Counted from the first letter of the stretch, positions 16,072 to 25,708 are shown. The stretch: DNA of 64,000 nucleotides from Egicoccus sp. AB-alg2 (GCF_041821065.1 NZ_JBGUAX010000006.1:1-64000); one strand, 5' to 3'. Program-made: numbers and translations. The notes: generated by a model not told the origin, from the sequence alone.

Positions 16072-16636
16072 GGGACGGGGCGTCGTCGGAGGCGTCGGCC
16101 AGGGCCGGCAGACCGTCGATCGAGACGGCGTTCTTGCGCCGGCGGTAGGTCTCCAGTTGTTCGTCGGTCTTGTTGTCGACCCACTTCTTCAGGGTGGGCC
16201 GCTCCTCGACGAGCCCCATCCGCGGGATCGAGTAGCCGCACGACGTCGACACCCGGTCGGCCGTCACCTCGATGATCGAGCGGCTACCCCGCATCGGCGG
16301 CAGGACGGCATCGAGCTCGGCGTGTCCCTCATCGCCCTCGAGCAGGACCCGGCCCGTGCCGTGCACGCGGACGAGCTTTGCCGCCCGGTCGAACCCGCAC
16401 CACAGCAGCACGATGCGCCCGTCGTCGCGCAGGTGGGCGATCGACTCGGCAGTCGAGCCGGTCAGGTCGCGGTAGGCCAGCCGATGCGGTCCGAGCACAC
16501 GCAGCGTGTCGTAGCCCTTGGGCGACACGTTGACGTGGCCGCCCGACGACGGCGCCGTGCCGACGAAGAACACCGGCTGCGCCTCGATCCAGGCCGCAAG
16601 CTCGCCGTCGAGCCCCTCGGGAAGGATCTTGCTCAT
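16058..16636 (-). CDS. Pyridoxamine 5'-phosphate oxidase-family protein
   Basis: This 192-residue split-barrel flavin-binding protein begins LDGELAAWIEAQPVFFVGTAPSSGGHVNVSPKGYDTLRVLG, which is typical of the subgroup annotated as PNPOx-family proteins of unknown substrate. The motif LTGSTAESIAHLRDDGRIVLLWCGFD, with a nucleotide/FMN-binding look, follows. A conserved tail (SCGYSIPRMG, RPTLKKWVDNK) supports this subgroup rather than true PdxH. It may use FMN or F420. It stands alone on the minus strand. Confidence 0.88.
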   Translation of the reverse strand: MSKILPEGLDGELAAWIEAQPVFFVGTAPSSGGHVNVSPKGYDTLRVLGPHRLAYRDLTGSTAESIAHLRDDGRIVLLWCGFDRAAKLVRVHGTGRVLLEGDEGHAELDAVLPPMRGSRSIIEVTADRVSTSCGYSIPRMGLVEERPTLKKWVDNKTDEQLETYRRRKNAVSIDGLPALADASDDAPSRATR

Positions 16637-16737
16637 CCGTCACTCCTCGCAGGACCTGCCGACCGCCACGGCCGACGATCCGCGGGCCTCCCGATCACCG
16701 CGGGCAGCCCGATGGCGTCGGCGGCCGCCGGCGGACG

Positions 16738-18597
16738 TCAGTCGCTCTTGCTGCTCCCGCCCCCACCGGTGCGCAGCGCCGACACGAACGCCTCCTGCGG
16801 GATCTCCACGGAGCCGACGTTCTTCATGCGCTTCTTGCCCTCTTTCTGCTTCTCGAGGAGCTTGCGCTTCCGTGACACGTCACCGCCGTAGCACTTCGCG
16901 AGCACGTCCTTGCGCTTGGCCTTGATCGTCTCACGGGCGATGATCTTCGAGCCGATCGCGGCCTGCACGGGCACGTCGAACATCTGCCTCGGGATCAGCT
17001 CCTTGAGCTTCTCCACCATCGCCTTGCCGAACGTGTACGCCTCGTCGCGATGGACGATCGAGCTGAACGCGTCGACCGGCTCGCCGTTGAGCAGCACGTC
17101 GACGCGGACCAGGTTCGATTCCTGGTAGCCCGACGGCTCGTAGTCCAGCGACGCGTACCCGCGCGTGATCGACTTCAGCTGGTCGAAGAAGTCCGTGATG
17201 ATGGACGCGAGCGGCAGCTGGTAGCGCAACTCGACCCGTTCCTCGGTGAGGTAGTCCATCGCCTCCATGTTGCCGCGACGGCCCTCGCACAGCTGCATGA
17301 CCGGCCCGACGTAGCTGGACGGGGTCAGGATCATGACCCGGACCGTCGGCTCGGCGATCGTGGCGATCTGGTTGGGCTCGGGCAGCTCCTGCGGGTTGGA
17401 GACCTCCTGCACGATCGGCGCGCCGGTCTCCGGGTCCGTCTTCTCCAGCGTCACCCGGTAGCGCACCGACGGCGAGGTGGTGACCAGCGGGATGTCGAAC
17501 TCGCGGTCCAGGCGCTCGGTGATGATCTCCAGGTGCAGCAGGCCGAGGAAGCCGCAGCGGAAACCGAACCCCAGCGCCGCCGAGGTCTCCGGCTCGTACG
17601 AGAACGAGGCGTCGTTGAGGCGGAGCTTGTCGAGCGCGTCGCGCAGCAGCGGGAAGTCGTCGGAGTCGATCGGGTACAGCCCGGAGAACACCATCGGCAG
17701 CGGCTCGCGGTAGCCGGGTAGCGGCTGCACGTCGCGAAACTTCTTGCCGGCCAGTGTGATCGTGTCGCCGACCTTCGCCTCGGCCACGTTCTTGATCGCG
17801 GCCGACAGCACGCCGACCTCGCCGACGCCGAGCGCGTCGATCGGCGTCTCCTCGGGTGAGTTGACGGCGAGGTCGTCGATCTCGCCCTCGAACCCGGTCG
17901 CAAGCAGCCGGATCCTGTCGCGCGGCTTCAGCTGCCCGTCGACCACCCGGAAGTAGACGAGCGTGCCGCGATAGGCGTCGTAGAACGAGTCGAAGATCAG
18001 CGCCCGCGGCGGCCCGTCGACGTCGCCGGTCGGCGGCGGCACGCGGTCCACGATCGCGTCCATGACCTCGCGCACGCCCTCGCCGGTCTTGGCCGAGATG
18101 CGCAGCACGTCCTCCGGCTCGCCACCGATGATCGCGGCGATCTCCCGAGCGATCTCGTCCGGCCGGGCGGCCGGCAGGTCGATCTTGTTCATGACCGGGA
18201 TGATCTCCAGGTCCGCCTCGAGCCCGAGGTAGAGGTTCGCGATCGTCTGCGCCTCCATCCCCTGCGCCGCGTCGACCAGGAGCACCGCGCCCTCGCAGGC
18301 GTTGAGGGCCCGCGACACCTCGTAGGAGAAGTCGACGTGCCCGGGCGTGTCGATCAGGTTGAGCAGGTACTCGTCGCCGACGTCGCCCAGCGGCTTGTAC
18401 GGCAGCCGGGCCGCCTGGGCCTTGATCGTGATGCCGCGCTCGCGCTCGATGTCCATCTTGTCGAGGTACTGCGCCCGCATCTTGCGGGGATCGACCAACT
18501 CGGTCAGCTGCAGCATCCGGTCGGCCAGCGTCGACTTGCCGTGGTCGACGTGCGCCACGATGCAGAAGTTGCGGATGCGCTCGATCGGATAGGTCAC
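16738..18597 (-). CDS. lepA: Elongation factor 4 (LepA)
   Basis: This 619-residue translational GTPase moves or remodels stalled ribosomes. The N-terminal G domain shows G1 [10 protein letters not shown]2 RERGITI, G3 DTPGHVDF and G4 NKID. LepA-type domains II, III and V follow, with the family-specific C-terminal domain ([49 protein letters not shown]). The start is GTG at 18597, giving [16 protein letters not shown]; longer readings add random-looking sequence. In many actinobacteria lepA is followed by hemW, but here other genes intervene. Confidence 0.97.
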   Translation of the reverse strand: MTYPIERIRNFCIVAHVDHGKSTLADRMLQLTELVDPRKMRAQYLDKMDIERERGITIKAQAARLPYKPLGDVGDEYLLNLIDTPGHVDFSYEVSRALNACEGAVLLVDAAQGMEAQTIANLYLGLEADLEIIPVMNKIDLPAARPDEIAREIAAIIGGEPEDVLRISAKTGEGVREVMDAIVDRVPPPTGDVDGPPRALIFDSFYDAYRGTLVYFRVVDGQLKPRDRIRLLATGFEGEIDDLAVNSPEETPIDALGVGEVGVLSAAIKNVAEAKVGDTITLAGKKFRDVQPLPGYREPLPMVFSGLYPIDSDDFPLLRDALDKLRLNDASFSYEPETSAALGFGFRCGFLGLLHLEIITERLDREFDIPLVTTSPSVRYRVTLEKTDPETGAPIVQEVSNPQELPEPNQIATIAEPTVRVMILTPSSYVGPVMQLCEGRRGNMEAMDYLTEERVELRYQLPLASIITDFFDQLKSITRGYASLDYEPSGYQESNLVRVDVLLNGEPVDAFSSIVHRDEAYTFGKAMVEKLKELIPRQMFDVPVQAAIGSKIIARETIKAKRKDVLAKCYGGDVSRKRKLLEKQKEGKKRMKNVGSVEIPQEAFVSALRTGGGGSSKSD

Positions 18598-18904
18598 GGC
18601 GGCAGGTGCCTCGAGGTGGAAGTGGCAGCGGTGCGCCACCGCGCGACAGGAGCGCGGTGGACCCGGAGCGTACCGGCGGCACGGCCGCCGGCCGCCCGCC
18701 GTCGCCGTCTGCCGGCACGACGCCCGAACACGGCCGCGGAGGCTCCGCAGACCCCATTCCTGGCGGAGACGGCGAACGCCGCCGGGCCGTCCGACGGTGA
18801 TCCTCCGGCGGCCCGGGAAACGGCCAGCCCGGCGAACGCCGGTGCGCAGCGACGCCGAGGACCCCCCATCATGAAGAACCCCTGAACCCCGAGGAGCGCT
18901 CGAC
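18598..18904. other. Divergent gap between lepA and a small ORF
   Basis: This 307-base gap should hold the lepA promoter and that of the gene at 18905. I see no clear -10/-35 pair and no protein-like frame. Confidence 0.4.
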
Positions 18905-19093
18905 GTGGGACTGATGAAGAAGGCACTGTGGCTGAAGGTCGGCCAGACGGCGTACAACGAGTACAACCGCCGGCGTGGGACGGCGAGCACCGGCCGGCCG
19001 GTGGGCCGGACGACGCACGCGCGCGGCGCCAGCCGCGGCACCGGCGGTGACCTGGCCCGCCTGGCGCAGCAGTTCCTGCGCGGCCGCCGCTGA
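18905..19093 (+). CDS. Small basic protein of unknown function
   Basis: This 62-residue, strongly basic protein begins [22 protein letters not shown] and ends [16 protein letters not shown]. The GTG start follows a clear GAGGAG site at 18891, and a perfect 11-bp hairpin begins seven bases after the stop, so it is very likely a real single-gene transcript. The amphipathic start could bind membrane or nucleic acid. I know no family. Confidence 0.7.
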   Translation: MGLMKKALWLKVGQTAYNEYNRRRGTASTGRPVGRTTHARGASRGTGGDLARLAQQFLRGRR

Positions 19094-19099
19094 CCTCCG

Positions 19100-19129
19100 G
19101 GGTGCGCGGCTCGCCGACGCCGCGCACCC
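19100..19129 (+). terminator. Strong hairpin terminator
   Basis: An 11-bp perfect stem (gggtgcgcggc/gccgcgcaccc) with an eight-base loop starts seven bases after the stop of the 62-residue gene. No T-tract follows. Confidence 0.65.
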
Positions 19130-19378
19130 GCGCCACGCCCCACACCCACCTCCGAGCGGCACACACCTCCGCCCCGCCAGCGACGCCACCAGCCCGCGGC
19201 CGATTCGCCGGTCCGACGCGGGGGACCGTCCGACCGGTCGGAGCCGCCCGTCGCCGGTCCCGACCCGGTCGTGGATGCCTGTACGAGCGCCGCCCCTCGA
19301 CCCGCGCGGACGCGCCGTCCTGCCCCTACCCCGGTCCTCGTACCCGTGAGACACCCGCGAGCCGCCGTGAGGACCGAC

Positions 19379-20845
19379 ATGACGTTCCTGGACCCCGACC
19401 GCTGGACCGGCCACCGCTTCCTCGGCCGCTGGGAGGCCACCGAGGACGAACGCACCGCCGTCACCGAACCGGCCACCGGTGACACGTTGCTGGAATTGCC
19501 ACTGGCCACCGCCGAGCACCTCGACGAGGCGGTCGCACGCGCGAAGGACGCCCAGGCCGAGTGGGCCGCCCGCCCGTTCCACGAGCGGGCCGAGGTGTTC
19601 GCCACGGCGGCCGCGTTGCTGCAGCAGCACGCGGACGAGTTCCGGCCCTGGTTCGTACGCGAGTGCGGCGGCACCTGGATGAAGGCCGACTTCGAGGTGG
19701 AGCTCGTCACGGGTGAGCTGACCAATGCCACCGCCCTGCTCCACCAGCCGACCGGCCACCTGCTGCCGACCACACAGCCCGACCGGCGCAGCCAGGTACG
19801 GCGCGTGCCACGCGGGATCATCGGCGTCATCTCGCCGTGGAACTTCCCGGGGGTGCTGACGATGCGTTCCGTCGCGCCGGCGCTGGCGCTGGGCAACGCC
19901 GTCGTGCTGAAGCCCGCCACCGACACGCCGGTCACCGGCGCGATGCTGTGGGTCGACCTGCTGACCGCGGCCGGCCTGCCCGAAGGCCTCCTGCACGTCC
20001 TGCCCGGCAGCGGCTCGGAGATCGGAAACGCGATTGTCGAGCACCCGGCGGTCGACATGGTGTCCTTCACCGGCTCCACCGACGTCGGTCGCAAGATCGG
20101 CGAGAAGGCCGGCGCGGCGCTGACGCCGGTCGCCCTCGAACTCGGCGGCGACAACGCGTTCGTCGTGCTCGAGGGCGCCGACGTGGAGACGGCCGCGTCC
20201 GCCGGCGCCTTCGGCAGCTTCTTCCACCAGGGCCACATCTGCATGGCGATCGGCCGCCACCTCGTGCACGAGTCGCTGGCCGAGCGCTACACGGACCTGC
20301 TGGTGCAGAAGGCGGAGGCCCTGAAGGTCGGCAACGCCTTCGAGGACCACGACGTGACGCTGGGACCGATCACCAACGCCTCGCAGCTCGACACGATCGA
20401 CGAGATCGTGCGTGACTCCCTGGACGCAGGTGCACGCCTGCGCACCGGCGGCAAGCGCGAGGACCCGTTCTACCTGCCCACGGTCGTCGACCAGGTGCGA
20501 CCGGAGCACCGCCTGTTCCGGGAGGAGCACTTCGGCCCGGTCGCGGTGATCACGACCTTCGCGGACGACGACGAGGCCGTCGCGCTGGCCAACGACACGG
20601 AGTACGGGTTCGTGGCCGGTGTCCATGCCGGGACGCTCGCCCATGCCCGTGCCGTCGGCGACCGGCTCGACGTCGGCATGGTCCACCTCAACGACCAGCC
20701 CGTGAACGACGAGGCGGTCGCGCCCTTCGGCGGCAACCGCGCCTCGGGGAACGGGGGCCGCTTCGGCGGCTTCGCCGACCTCGAGGAGTTCACCGAGTGG
20801 CAGTGGGTCACGGAGCGCGACGCGCCGATCGCCTACCCGTTCTGA
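19379..20845 (+). CDS. NAD(P)-dependent aldehyde dehydrogenase (benzaldehyde/vanillin type)
   Basis: This 488-residue enzyme oxidises an aldehyde to an acid. The catalytic Cys288 lies in GHICMAIGR and the general base Glu254 in [15 protein letters not shown] and [12 protein letters not shown] are cofactor-site motifs. GHICMAIGR and the ending [16 protein letters not shown] are closest to aromatic aldehyde dehydrogenases. The ATG at 19379 follows a GTGAGGA site. A zinc alcohol dehydrogenase starts 67 bases downstream on the same strand, so the two may oxidise an alcohol stepwise to an acid. Confidence 0.93.
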   Translation: MTFLDPDRWTGHRFLGRWEATEDERTAVTEPATGDTLLELPLATAEHLDEAVARAKDAQAEWAARPFHERAEVFATAAALLQQHADEFRPWFVRECGGTWMKADFEVELVTGELTNATALLHQPTGHLLPTTQPDRRSQVRRVPRGIIGVISPWNFPGVLTMRSVAPALALGNAVVLKPATDTPVTGAMLWVDLLTAAGLPEGLLHVLPGSGSEIGNAIVEHPAVDMVSFTGSTDVGRKIGEKAGAALTPVALELGGDNAFVVLEGADVETAASAGAFGSFFHQGHICMAIGRHLVHESLAERYTDLLVQKAEALKVGNAFEDHDVTLGPITNASQLDTIDEIVRDSLDAGARLRTGGKREDPFYLPTVVDQVRPEHRLFREEHFGPVAVITTFADDDEAVALANDTEYGFVAGVHAGTLAHARAVGDRLDVGMVHLNDQPVNDEAVAPFGGNRASGNGGRFGGFADLEEFTEWQWVTERDAPIAYPF

Positions 20846-20912
20846 GCCGCGGGCTCCGACGGTCGGGTCTCGACGTGGCAGGCTGCGCCGCTCCCGACCG
20901 AAGGCCGCACCG

Positions 20913-21965
20913 GTGCACGGTCTGCTCCTCCACGCCCCGCACGACGTCCGTCACGCCACGGACTTGCCCGACCCGCGCGTCGAGGCGCCGGGCGACGCGG
21001 TCGTCGCCGTGGCCGCCAGCGGCCTGTGCGGCTCCGACCTGCACCCCTACGAAGGCCGCGAGCCGTTCCGCCCCGACGTCGTGCCCGGCCACGAGGCCGT
21101 CGGCGTGGTCGTCGAGGTGGGCGACGCCGTCCGCGGGTTCGGTCCCGGGGACCGTGTCCTGGTGCCGTTCACGACCTCGTGCGGAACATGCGGGCCGTGC
21201 CGGCGCGGGCTGTCGGCCCGCTGCGTCCACGGCGCACTGTTCGGTTGGGGCGACCCGGACGACCTCACGGTGCCGGCGCTGCACGGCGGGCAGGCGCAGC
21301 ACCTGCGCGTCCCGCACGCCGACGGGACACTCGTGGCGGTCCCCGACGGCCGCGACGACCTCGACGCGGTCCTGCTCGCGGACAACCTCCCCACCGGGTG
21401 GACGGCCGTCGAGCGGCTCGGCGACGTCCGCGGCGCGACCGTCGCCGTCCAGGGCCTCGGTTCGGTCGGGCTGTGCGCGGTGTGGTCGGCGCTCCGCCTC
21501 GGCGCCGACCGGGTCGTCGGCATCGACCCGGTCGCGGCACGCCGGCAGCGGGCGGAGCGGCTGGGCGCCGTCACCGCCGCGCCCGAGGCGGGCCCGGAGC
21601 TCGTGACGGAGGCGACCGGCGAGGGCGTCGCGGGCGTCGTCGAGGCGGCGGGCGTCACCGCCGCCCAGGCCGCCGCGGTGCGGCTCGTGCGACCGGGCGG
21701 CGTGGTGTCGCTGATCTCCGTCCAGACCGAGGAGGCGTTCGGGTTCTCCCCGATCACCCTCTACGACCGCAACCTCACCGTGGTCAGCGGCCGCGCCCCG
21801 GTGCGCTCCGCGCTGGACCGTCTGCTCGCGCACCTGGACGGCGTCGCCCTGCCCACCGACGTGGTGATCACGCATCCGGACGTGCCGCTGGCCGACGGCG
21901 CGGCCACCTACGCCACCTTCGCGGCGCGCGAGGCCGGGTTGGTCAAGGCCGTGTTCCGCCCCTGA
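20913..21965 (+). CDS. Zinc-dependent alcohol dehydrogenase (MDR family)
   Basis: This 350-residue enzyme has catalytic zinc ligands in SGLCGSDLH and GHEAVG, four structural-zinc cysteines in CGTCGPCRRGLSARC, and a Rossmann motif GLGSVG. The start is GTG at 20913. It lies downstream of the aldehyde dehydrogenase. It is a shorter relative of the enzyme at 37927 and shares its GSDLHxYE signature. The substrate is unknown. Confidence 0.92.
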   Translation: MHGLLLHAPHDVRHATDLPDPRVEAPGDAVVAVAASGLCGSDLHPYEGREPFRPDVVPGHEAVGVVVEVGDAVRGFGPGDRVLVPFTTSCGTCGPCRRGLSARCVHGALFGWGDPDDLTVPALHGGQAQHLRVPHADGTLVAVPDGRDDLDAVLLADNLPTGWTAVERLGDVRGATVAVQGLGSVGLCAVWSALRLGADRVVGIDPVAARRQRAERLGAVTAAPEAGPELVTEATGEGVAGVVEAAGVTAAQAAAVRLVRPGGVVSLISVQTEEAFGFSPITLYDRNLTVVSGRAPVRSALDRLLAHLDGVALPTDVVITHPDVPLADGAATYATFAAREAGLVKAVFRP

Positions 21966-21975
21966 GCCGCCACCC

Positions 21976-21995
21976 GGCCGGGCGGACGCCCGGCC
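21976..21995. terminator. Bidirectional hairpin between convergent genes
   Basis: An 8-bp perfect stem (ggccgggc/gcccggcc) with loop ggac lies ten bases after the dehydrogenase stop and 25 bases past the end of the DUF3039 gene on the other strand. Confidence 0.6.
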
Positions 21996-22020
21996 AACGC
22001 GCGGACGCTCCCGACCGGGC

Positions 22021-22287
22021 TCACTCCAGCCCGCGCGACATCGACTCCGCGACGATCTCGCTGCAGGTGGGGCACATCGGGTAGCGCGACGGGTCGCCGT
22101 CCGGGACCCACTTCTTGCCGCACAGGGCCGTCACCGGCTTGCCGGTGCGCCGCGAGCGTTCCAGTTCGCGCTGCCGCACGTAATGGGTGAACCGGTCGTG
22201 GTCGCCGGGCTCGCCGGTCTGCGGACGTTCGCGGACGTCCGGTTCGATCACCGGGGCCTGACGGGTCGGCAGATGTGTGGGGGACAT
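22021..22287 (-). CDS. DUF3039 zinc-ribbon-like protein
   Basis: This 88-residue protein matches DUF3039, an actinobacterial family. RFTHYVRQRELERSRRTGKPVTALCGKKWVP is followed by YPMCPTCSEI, so one Cys plus a CPTC pair could bind zinc. The ATG at 22287 sits seven bases after a TACCGT -10 box, so the message may be leaderless. The function is unknown. Confidence 0.85.
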   Translation of the reverse strand: MSPTHLPTRQAPVIEPDVRERPQTGEPGDHDRFTHYVRQRELERSRRTGKPVTALCGKKWVPDGDPSRYPMCPTCSEIVAESMSRGLE

Positions 22288-22294
22288 GACGGCC

Positions 22295-22300
22295 ACGGTA
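22295..22300 (-). promoter_or_regulatory. -10 box, probable leaderless start of the DUF3039 gene
   Basis: TACCGT on the minus strand, with seven bases between it and the ATG. Confidence 0.5.
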
Positions 22301-22307
22301 CCGAGTG

Positions 22308-22748
22308 TCAGTAGCTTCCGGCGACGTAGTCCTCGAGCTGCCGGGTCTGGTCCCGCAACTCCTCGAAGCGCCACTTGACGACATCGCCGATGGACACGAT
22401 GCCGACCAGCCGGCCGCCGTCGCACACCGGCAGGTGGCGGATGCGGCGCTCGGTCATCTGCTCCATCAGTTCGTCGGTGGTCGAGGCGGGCGTGCAGGTG
22501 TGCACGGGCGAGGTCATCACGTCGGACACCCGCAGGGTCAGGACCTGTCCGCCGACGGCCGCGAGGTGACGCACGACGTCACGCTCGGAGACGATGCCGA
22601 CCACCTCGCCATCGGCGCCGACGACCACCAGCGCGCCGATGCCGTACTCGCGCAGCGCGGCCGTGACGTCGGCGACGGTGTCGTCCGGCCTGGCGGTCTG
22701 GACGTCGTTGCCCTTGCGCTCGAGGATCGTGGCGATCGACACACTCAT
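22308..22748 (-). CDS. Twin CBS-domain protein
   Basis: This 146-residue protein consists of two CBS domains (about 10-62 and 77-128), which together bind an adenine nucleotide. GALVVVGADGEVVGIVSERDVVR and HLPVCDGGRLVGIVSIGDVVK are the two hinge regions. A C-terminal helix (FEELRDQTRQLEDYV) follows. It probably reports cell energy state to a partner that is not evident here. It is near the DUF3039 gene on the same strand, but that gene has its own -10 box. Confidence 0.93.
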   Translation of the reverse strand: MSVSIATILERKGNDVQTARPDDTVADVTAALREYGIGALVVVGADGEVVGIVSERDVVRHLAAVGGQVLTLRVSDVMTSPVHTCTPASTTDELMEQMTERRIRHLPVCDGGRLVGIVSIGDVVKWRFEELRDQTRQLEDYVAGSY

Positions 22749-22942
22749 GTGGGGTGCTCCCTCCCTGCGGCCTGCGGCTCCCACGGTGAGTCTGACACGT
22801 CGCCGGGCCGTTCGGAAGGGGGCGCGTCGCGGGTGGTCTGCGGCCGATCGACGGGGCCGGCGCCGGACACCGCCGCTCCCCGGTCGTGATGCTCGTCGGT
22901 GCCGTGCTGCCCGCGGCACCATCCCCGGCGAGGAGGACAGCC

Positions 22943-23158
22943 GTGAGCGAATCCGACGCACCCGACCTGGAGATCGTCGAGCACGAGGACGGGTGGGCCA
23001 TCCGACGCGGCGACGAGATCCTGTCGACGCACGAGTCGCGTGCGGGCGCCGAGGCCGACCGCTTCCGCCTGGCCGCTGCCGACGCCGGCGACGCCGGGGA
23101 GGCGGACGGCGTGCTCACGGACGAGCAGGGCGCACAGCCCGGCAACGAGGGCGCCTGA
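22943..23158 (+). CDS. Small DUF2188-like acidic protein
   Basis: This 71-residue protein contains LEIVEHEDGWAIRRGDEILSTHESRAGAEADRF, which resembles the DUF2188 fold (a beta hairpin, then a helix that reads as query-sequence bookkeeping). An acidic tail follows. The GTG at 22943 has an excellent GAGGAGG site. The function is unknown. Confidence 0.75.
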   Translation: MSESDAPDLEIVEHEDGWAIRRGDEILSTHESRAGAEADRFRLAAADAGDAGEADGVLTDEQGAQPGNEGA

Positions 23159-23262
23159 GCCTCTCCCCTGGCCGCGGGAAACCGACCGCCACCGCACCGC
23201 GGGAACCGACCCGGGCCCACCGACGTCAGACCGGCGACCCACCCCCCGACCAAGGAACTGTT

Positions 23263-23721
23263 GTGGGAAGCCGACTCCGCCGTCTCGTGCCGCTCGCCGG
23301 GCTGTTGCTGGCCCCGACGGCCTGCGGCGCACCGACCGACACAGCCTCCGACGTGCCCGCCGGAGCCCCGGACACCGATGCTGGTGGCGCCGCCGCAGGC
23401 GCCTGCCTGGAGGGCACCGAGGACTGCGTCGACGCCGACCTCGATGGCGGCGACCTCGAGCAGCCCCTTCCCGAGGGCGACTTCGACCTCGAGATGGCAC
23501 GCCGTGACGCCGAGTCCCTGCTCGGGGCCACCGAGCAGGACCTCGAGATCTGGGGCGACGTCCGCGTCGGCCGCAAGGGCGACGAGGAGTACGGCATGAC
23601 GATGGACCTCATGCCGGGCCGCAAGACGGTCGAGCTCGACGAGGACGAGGACGGCGTCCACCGGGTCACGCGCGTCACGCTGGAGCTGCCCGACGGCGAG
23701 ACCGAGACGTTCGGCGACTGA
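23263..23721 (+). CDS. Putative lipoprotein, possibly peptidase-inhibitor I78-like
   Basis: This 152-residue protein has a signal peptide ending LLLAPTACG (Cys21, a weak lipobox) and a low-complexity linker. The C-terminal domain has ARRDAESLLGATEQDLE, then VGRKGDEEYGMTMDLMPGRKTVELDEDEDGVHRVTRV. The order Leu-Gly helix, Arg strand, TMD, R-x-TVELD resembles the I78 peptidase-inhibitor fold, but this is only pattern likeness. The GTG at 23263 has an AAGGA site, and a strong hairpin follows the gene. Confidence 0.7.
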   Translation: MGSRLRRLVPLAGLLLAPTACGAPTDTASDVPAGAPDTDAGGAAAGACLEGTEDCVDADLDGGDLEQPLPEGDFDLEMARRDAESLLGATEQDLEIWGDVRVGRKGDEEYGMTMDLMPGRKTVELDEDEDGVHRVTRVTLELPDGETETFGD

Positions 23722-23737
23722 CGCCGCTTCCCCTGGC

Positions 23738-23767
23738 GGTGGCCGTCGCCGGTGTGCGACGGCCACC
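23738..23767 (+). terminator. Hairpin terminator after the lipoprotein gene
   Basis: An 11-bp perfect stem (ggtggccgtcg/cgacggccacc) with an eight-base loop starts 16 bases after the stop. Confidence 0.65.
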
Positions 23768-23810
23768 GTCGGCGTGTCACCATCCGCTCCCCCGACGACG
23801 AGGAGTGGCA

Positions 23811-24590
23811 GTGACGTGGGACCCCCGAGGCAAGGTCGCCGTGGTGACCGGGGCCTCCAGCGGCATCGGTGAGGCGACGACGCGGCGACTGGCGGCGGCC
23901 GGCATGACCGTCTACGCGGTCGCCCGCCGCACCGACCGGCTGGAGGAACTGGCCGGCGCCCACCCCACGGTCGTGCCGCACACCGCCGACGTGACCGACC
24001 AGGATGCCGTGGACGCGCTGGCGGCCCGCGTCCGTGAGGAGCACGGCGCCTGCCATGCGCTGATCAACAACGCCGGGGTCGGCGGCGGGGCGTTCGGCGG
24101 CCGCGACGACCTCGACGACGCGCTGCGGACGCTGGACATCAACGTCGGCGGCGTGGTGCGGTGCACGGCGGCCTTCGCCGACCTGCTCGAGGCCGGCGCC
24201 CCCTCCCGCGTGGTCAACATGGCCTCCGTCGCCGGCAAGCTCGGCATCGGACCGGCGGCGTACGCGGCCAGCAAGTTCGCGGTGGTCGGCTTCAGCGAGG
24301 CACTGTCGCTGTCCTGGGCGAGCCGGGGCATCACCGTGTGCCAGCTGAACCCCGGCTTCATCGAGACGGAAGGGTTCCCGCAGACCCAGGTCAAGCGCAC
24401 CCCGATGGCGCGGCTCGTCGGCCGACCCGAGGCGGTCGCCGACGCCGTCGTCGACGTGCTGGCCAACGGCCGCACCGAACGCACCGTGCCGACCTTCTAC
24501 CGCGCGTTCGTCGCCCTGCGTCACCTCGCGCCGCCGCTGTACTTCGCGGCGGCCAAGCGCCTGGACCGCGCCGGCGGGACCCGCGACTGA
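23811..24590 (+). CDS. Short-chain dehydrogenase/reductase
   Basis: This 259-residue classical SDR has the cofactor motif TGASSGIG (about 14-21), NNAGV, and a catalytic Ser-Tyr-Lys set in NMASVAGKLGIGPAAYAASKFAV. An Arg-Arg after strand two (ARRTDRL) suggests NADP(H). The GTG start has a GAGGAG site. The C-terminal RHLAPPLYFAAAKRLDR is hydrophobic, so it may associate with membrane. The substrate is unknown. Confidence 0.93.
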   Translation: MTWDPRGKVAVVTGASSGIGEATTRRLAAAGMTVYAVARRTDRLEELAGAHPTVVPHTADVTDQDAVDALAARVREEHGACHALINNAGVGGGAFGGRDDLDDALRTLDINVGGVVRCTAAFADLLEAGAPSRVVNMASVAGKLGIGPAAYAASKFAVVGFSEALSLSWASRGITVCQLNPGFIETEGFPQTQVKRTPMARLVGRPEAVADAVVDVLANGRTERTVPTFYRAFVALRHLAPPLYFAAAKRLDRAGGTRD

Positions 24591-24756
24591 CCGCGCTGGC
24601 GGGACATCCCGACCGACCGCGCCCGGGGGACACGCGACCGGCCGCGAGCGACCAGGTGGCCGGGCCGCACCCTGGCCGTCCGCCCGCCTGCGTGGGCTGC
24701 GAAGCGTGCGCGCGCAGAGGACGATGGCGGCCGGGAACACAGCCAAGGAGGCCCGC

Positions 24757-25551
24757 ATGCAGCTGCACGACCTCTCGGAGAAGCTCACCACCGGCATCGA
24801 CGAGCTCCGTGACCGGACCGCGGAGGCCGTGGGAGGTGACGGCGGTTCGTTGTTCCGCGAGCTCGGCCGCTTGAGCAAGCAGATCCACAGCACCGAGAAG
24901 CACCTCAGCAACAAGATCGACGAGCACGGCGAGGAGCAGACCGACGTCCTCGTCGACCTGCTCGGCACCGGCAAGCGCACGACCTGGCCCCGGCGCCTGT
25001 TCTGGATCGCCTTCGGCGTCGCCGCCGGCTACGGCATCGCCTACCTGGCCGACCCCGATCGTGGCGCCGCCCGCCGGCAGCAGCTGACCCAGCAACTGCA
25101 GTCGCGCGCCGACGAGCTGCGCGGTCAGGTCACCGCCCAGACCGAGCAGTTCCGTGACACCGCGGCCGATCGCGCCACGGAGATGCGCGACCAGTTCAGC
25201 GAGCAGGCTTCGCAGGCGATCGACACCGCGGCGCAGCGGGCCGACGAGCTGCGCGGCCAGGCCGAGCAGACCATGGAGCGGGCCCAGGGCGCCGTGATCG
25301 AGGGCACGAGGGACGTCATGCCCGACCGCCCGACGTCCGACCCGAAGCTCCTCGAAGACCGGATCCGCAGCCAGGTGTTCGGCTACCGCGACGACGTCCA
25401 GGACGTGGTCGTGAAGGTCGACGCGCCCGGCCAGGTCGCCCTCAAGGGCACCGTGCCCACGCCGCAGAACGAGCGTGAGCTGCTCGCGGCCGTCGCGCAG
25501 GTCGACGGGGTCATGGACGTGCGCTCCGAGCTGACCGTCCGCAGCATCTGA
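24757..25551 (+). CDS. BON-domain protein with YtxH-like coiled-coil region
   Basis: This 264-residue protein has a helical N-terminal part, one membrane segment (RRLFWIAFGVAAGYGIAYLA, about 86-104), then a long Gln/Glu/Arg-rich coiled coil (about 110-180). It ends in a BON domain (LLEDRIRSQVF, VKVDAPGQVALKGTVPTPQNERELLAAVAQVDGVMDVRSEL). BON domains bind phospholipid. It is probably an envelope or stress protein. The ATG at 24757 has an AAGGAGG site. Confidence 0.88.
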   Translation: MQLHDLSEKLTTGIDELRDRTAEAVGGDGGSLFRELGRLSKQIHSTEKHLSNKIDEHGEEQTDVLVDLLGTGKRTTWPRRLFWIAFGVAAGYGIAYLADPDRGAARRQQLTQQLQSRADELRGQVTAQTEQFRDTAADRATEMRDQFSEQASQAIDTAAQRADELRGQAEQTMERAQGAVIEGTRDVMPDRPTSDPKLLEDRIRSQVFGYRDDVQDVVVKVDAPGQVALKGTVPTPQNERELLAAVAQVDGVMDVRSELTVRSI

Positions 25552-25555
25552 ACCG

Positions 25556-25582
25556 ACGCGTCGGCGGCGGAAGCCGACGCGT
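25556..25582 (+). terminator. Hairpin terminator after the BON gene
   Basis: A 10-bp perfect stem (acgcgtcggc/gccgacgcgt) with a seven-base loop starts five bases after the stop. Confidence 0.65.
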
Positions 25583-25702
25583 TCGTCGCTGAACCGACAC
25601 CTTCGCCGGGTCGGCCACCAGGCCGGCCCGGCGACGTGTTTCCCGTCCACCCCGTCGGCAGCCGGGTCGACCGTTGCGGCTTCAAGAATTCGACAGGTGC
25701 CG

Positions 25703-25708
25703 TAGGGT
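25703..25708 (+). promoter_or_regulatory. -10 box of the MFS exporter gene
   Basis: TAGGGT lies 33 bases upstream of the ATG at 25742. The -35 match (ttcaag, 25681) is weak. Confidence 0.4.

Noticed and set aside
18600-20244. Long in-frame extension upstream of lepA
   Set aside because: It overlaps the aldehyde dehydrogenase on the other strand and has no EF4-like sequence. The conserved start is at 18597.
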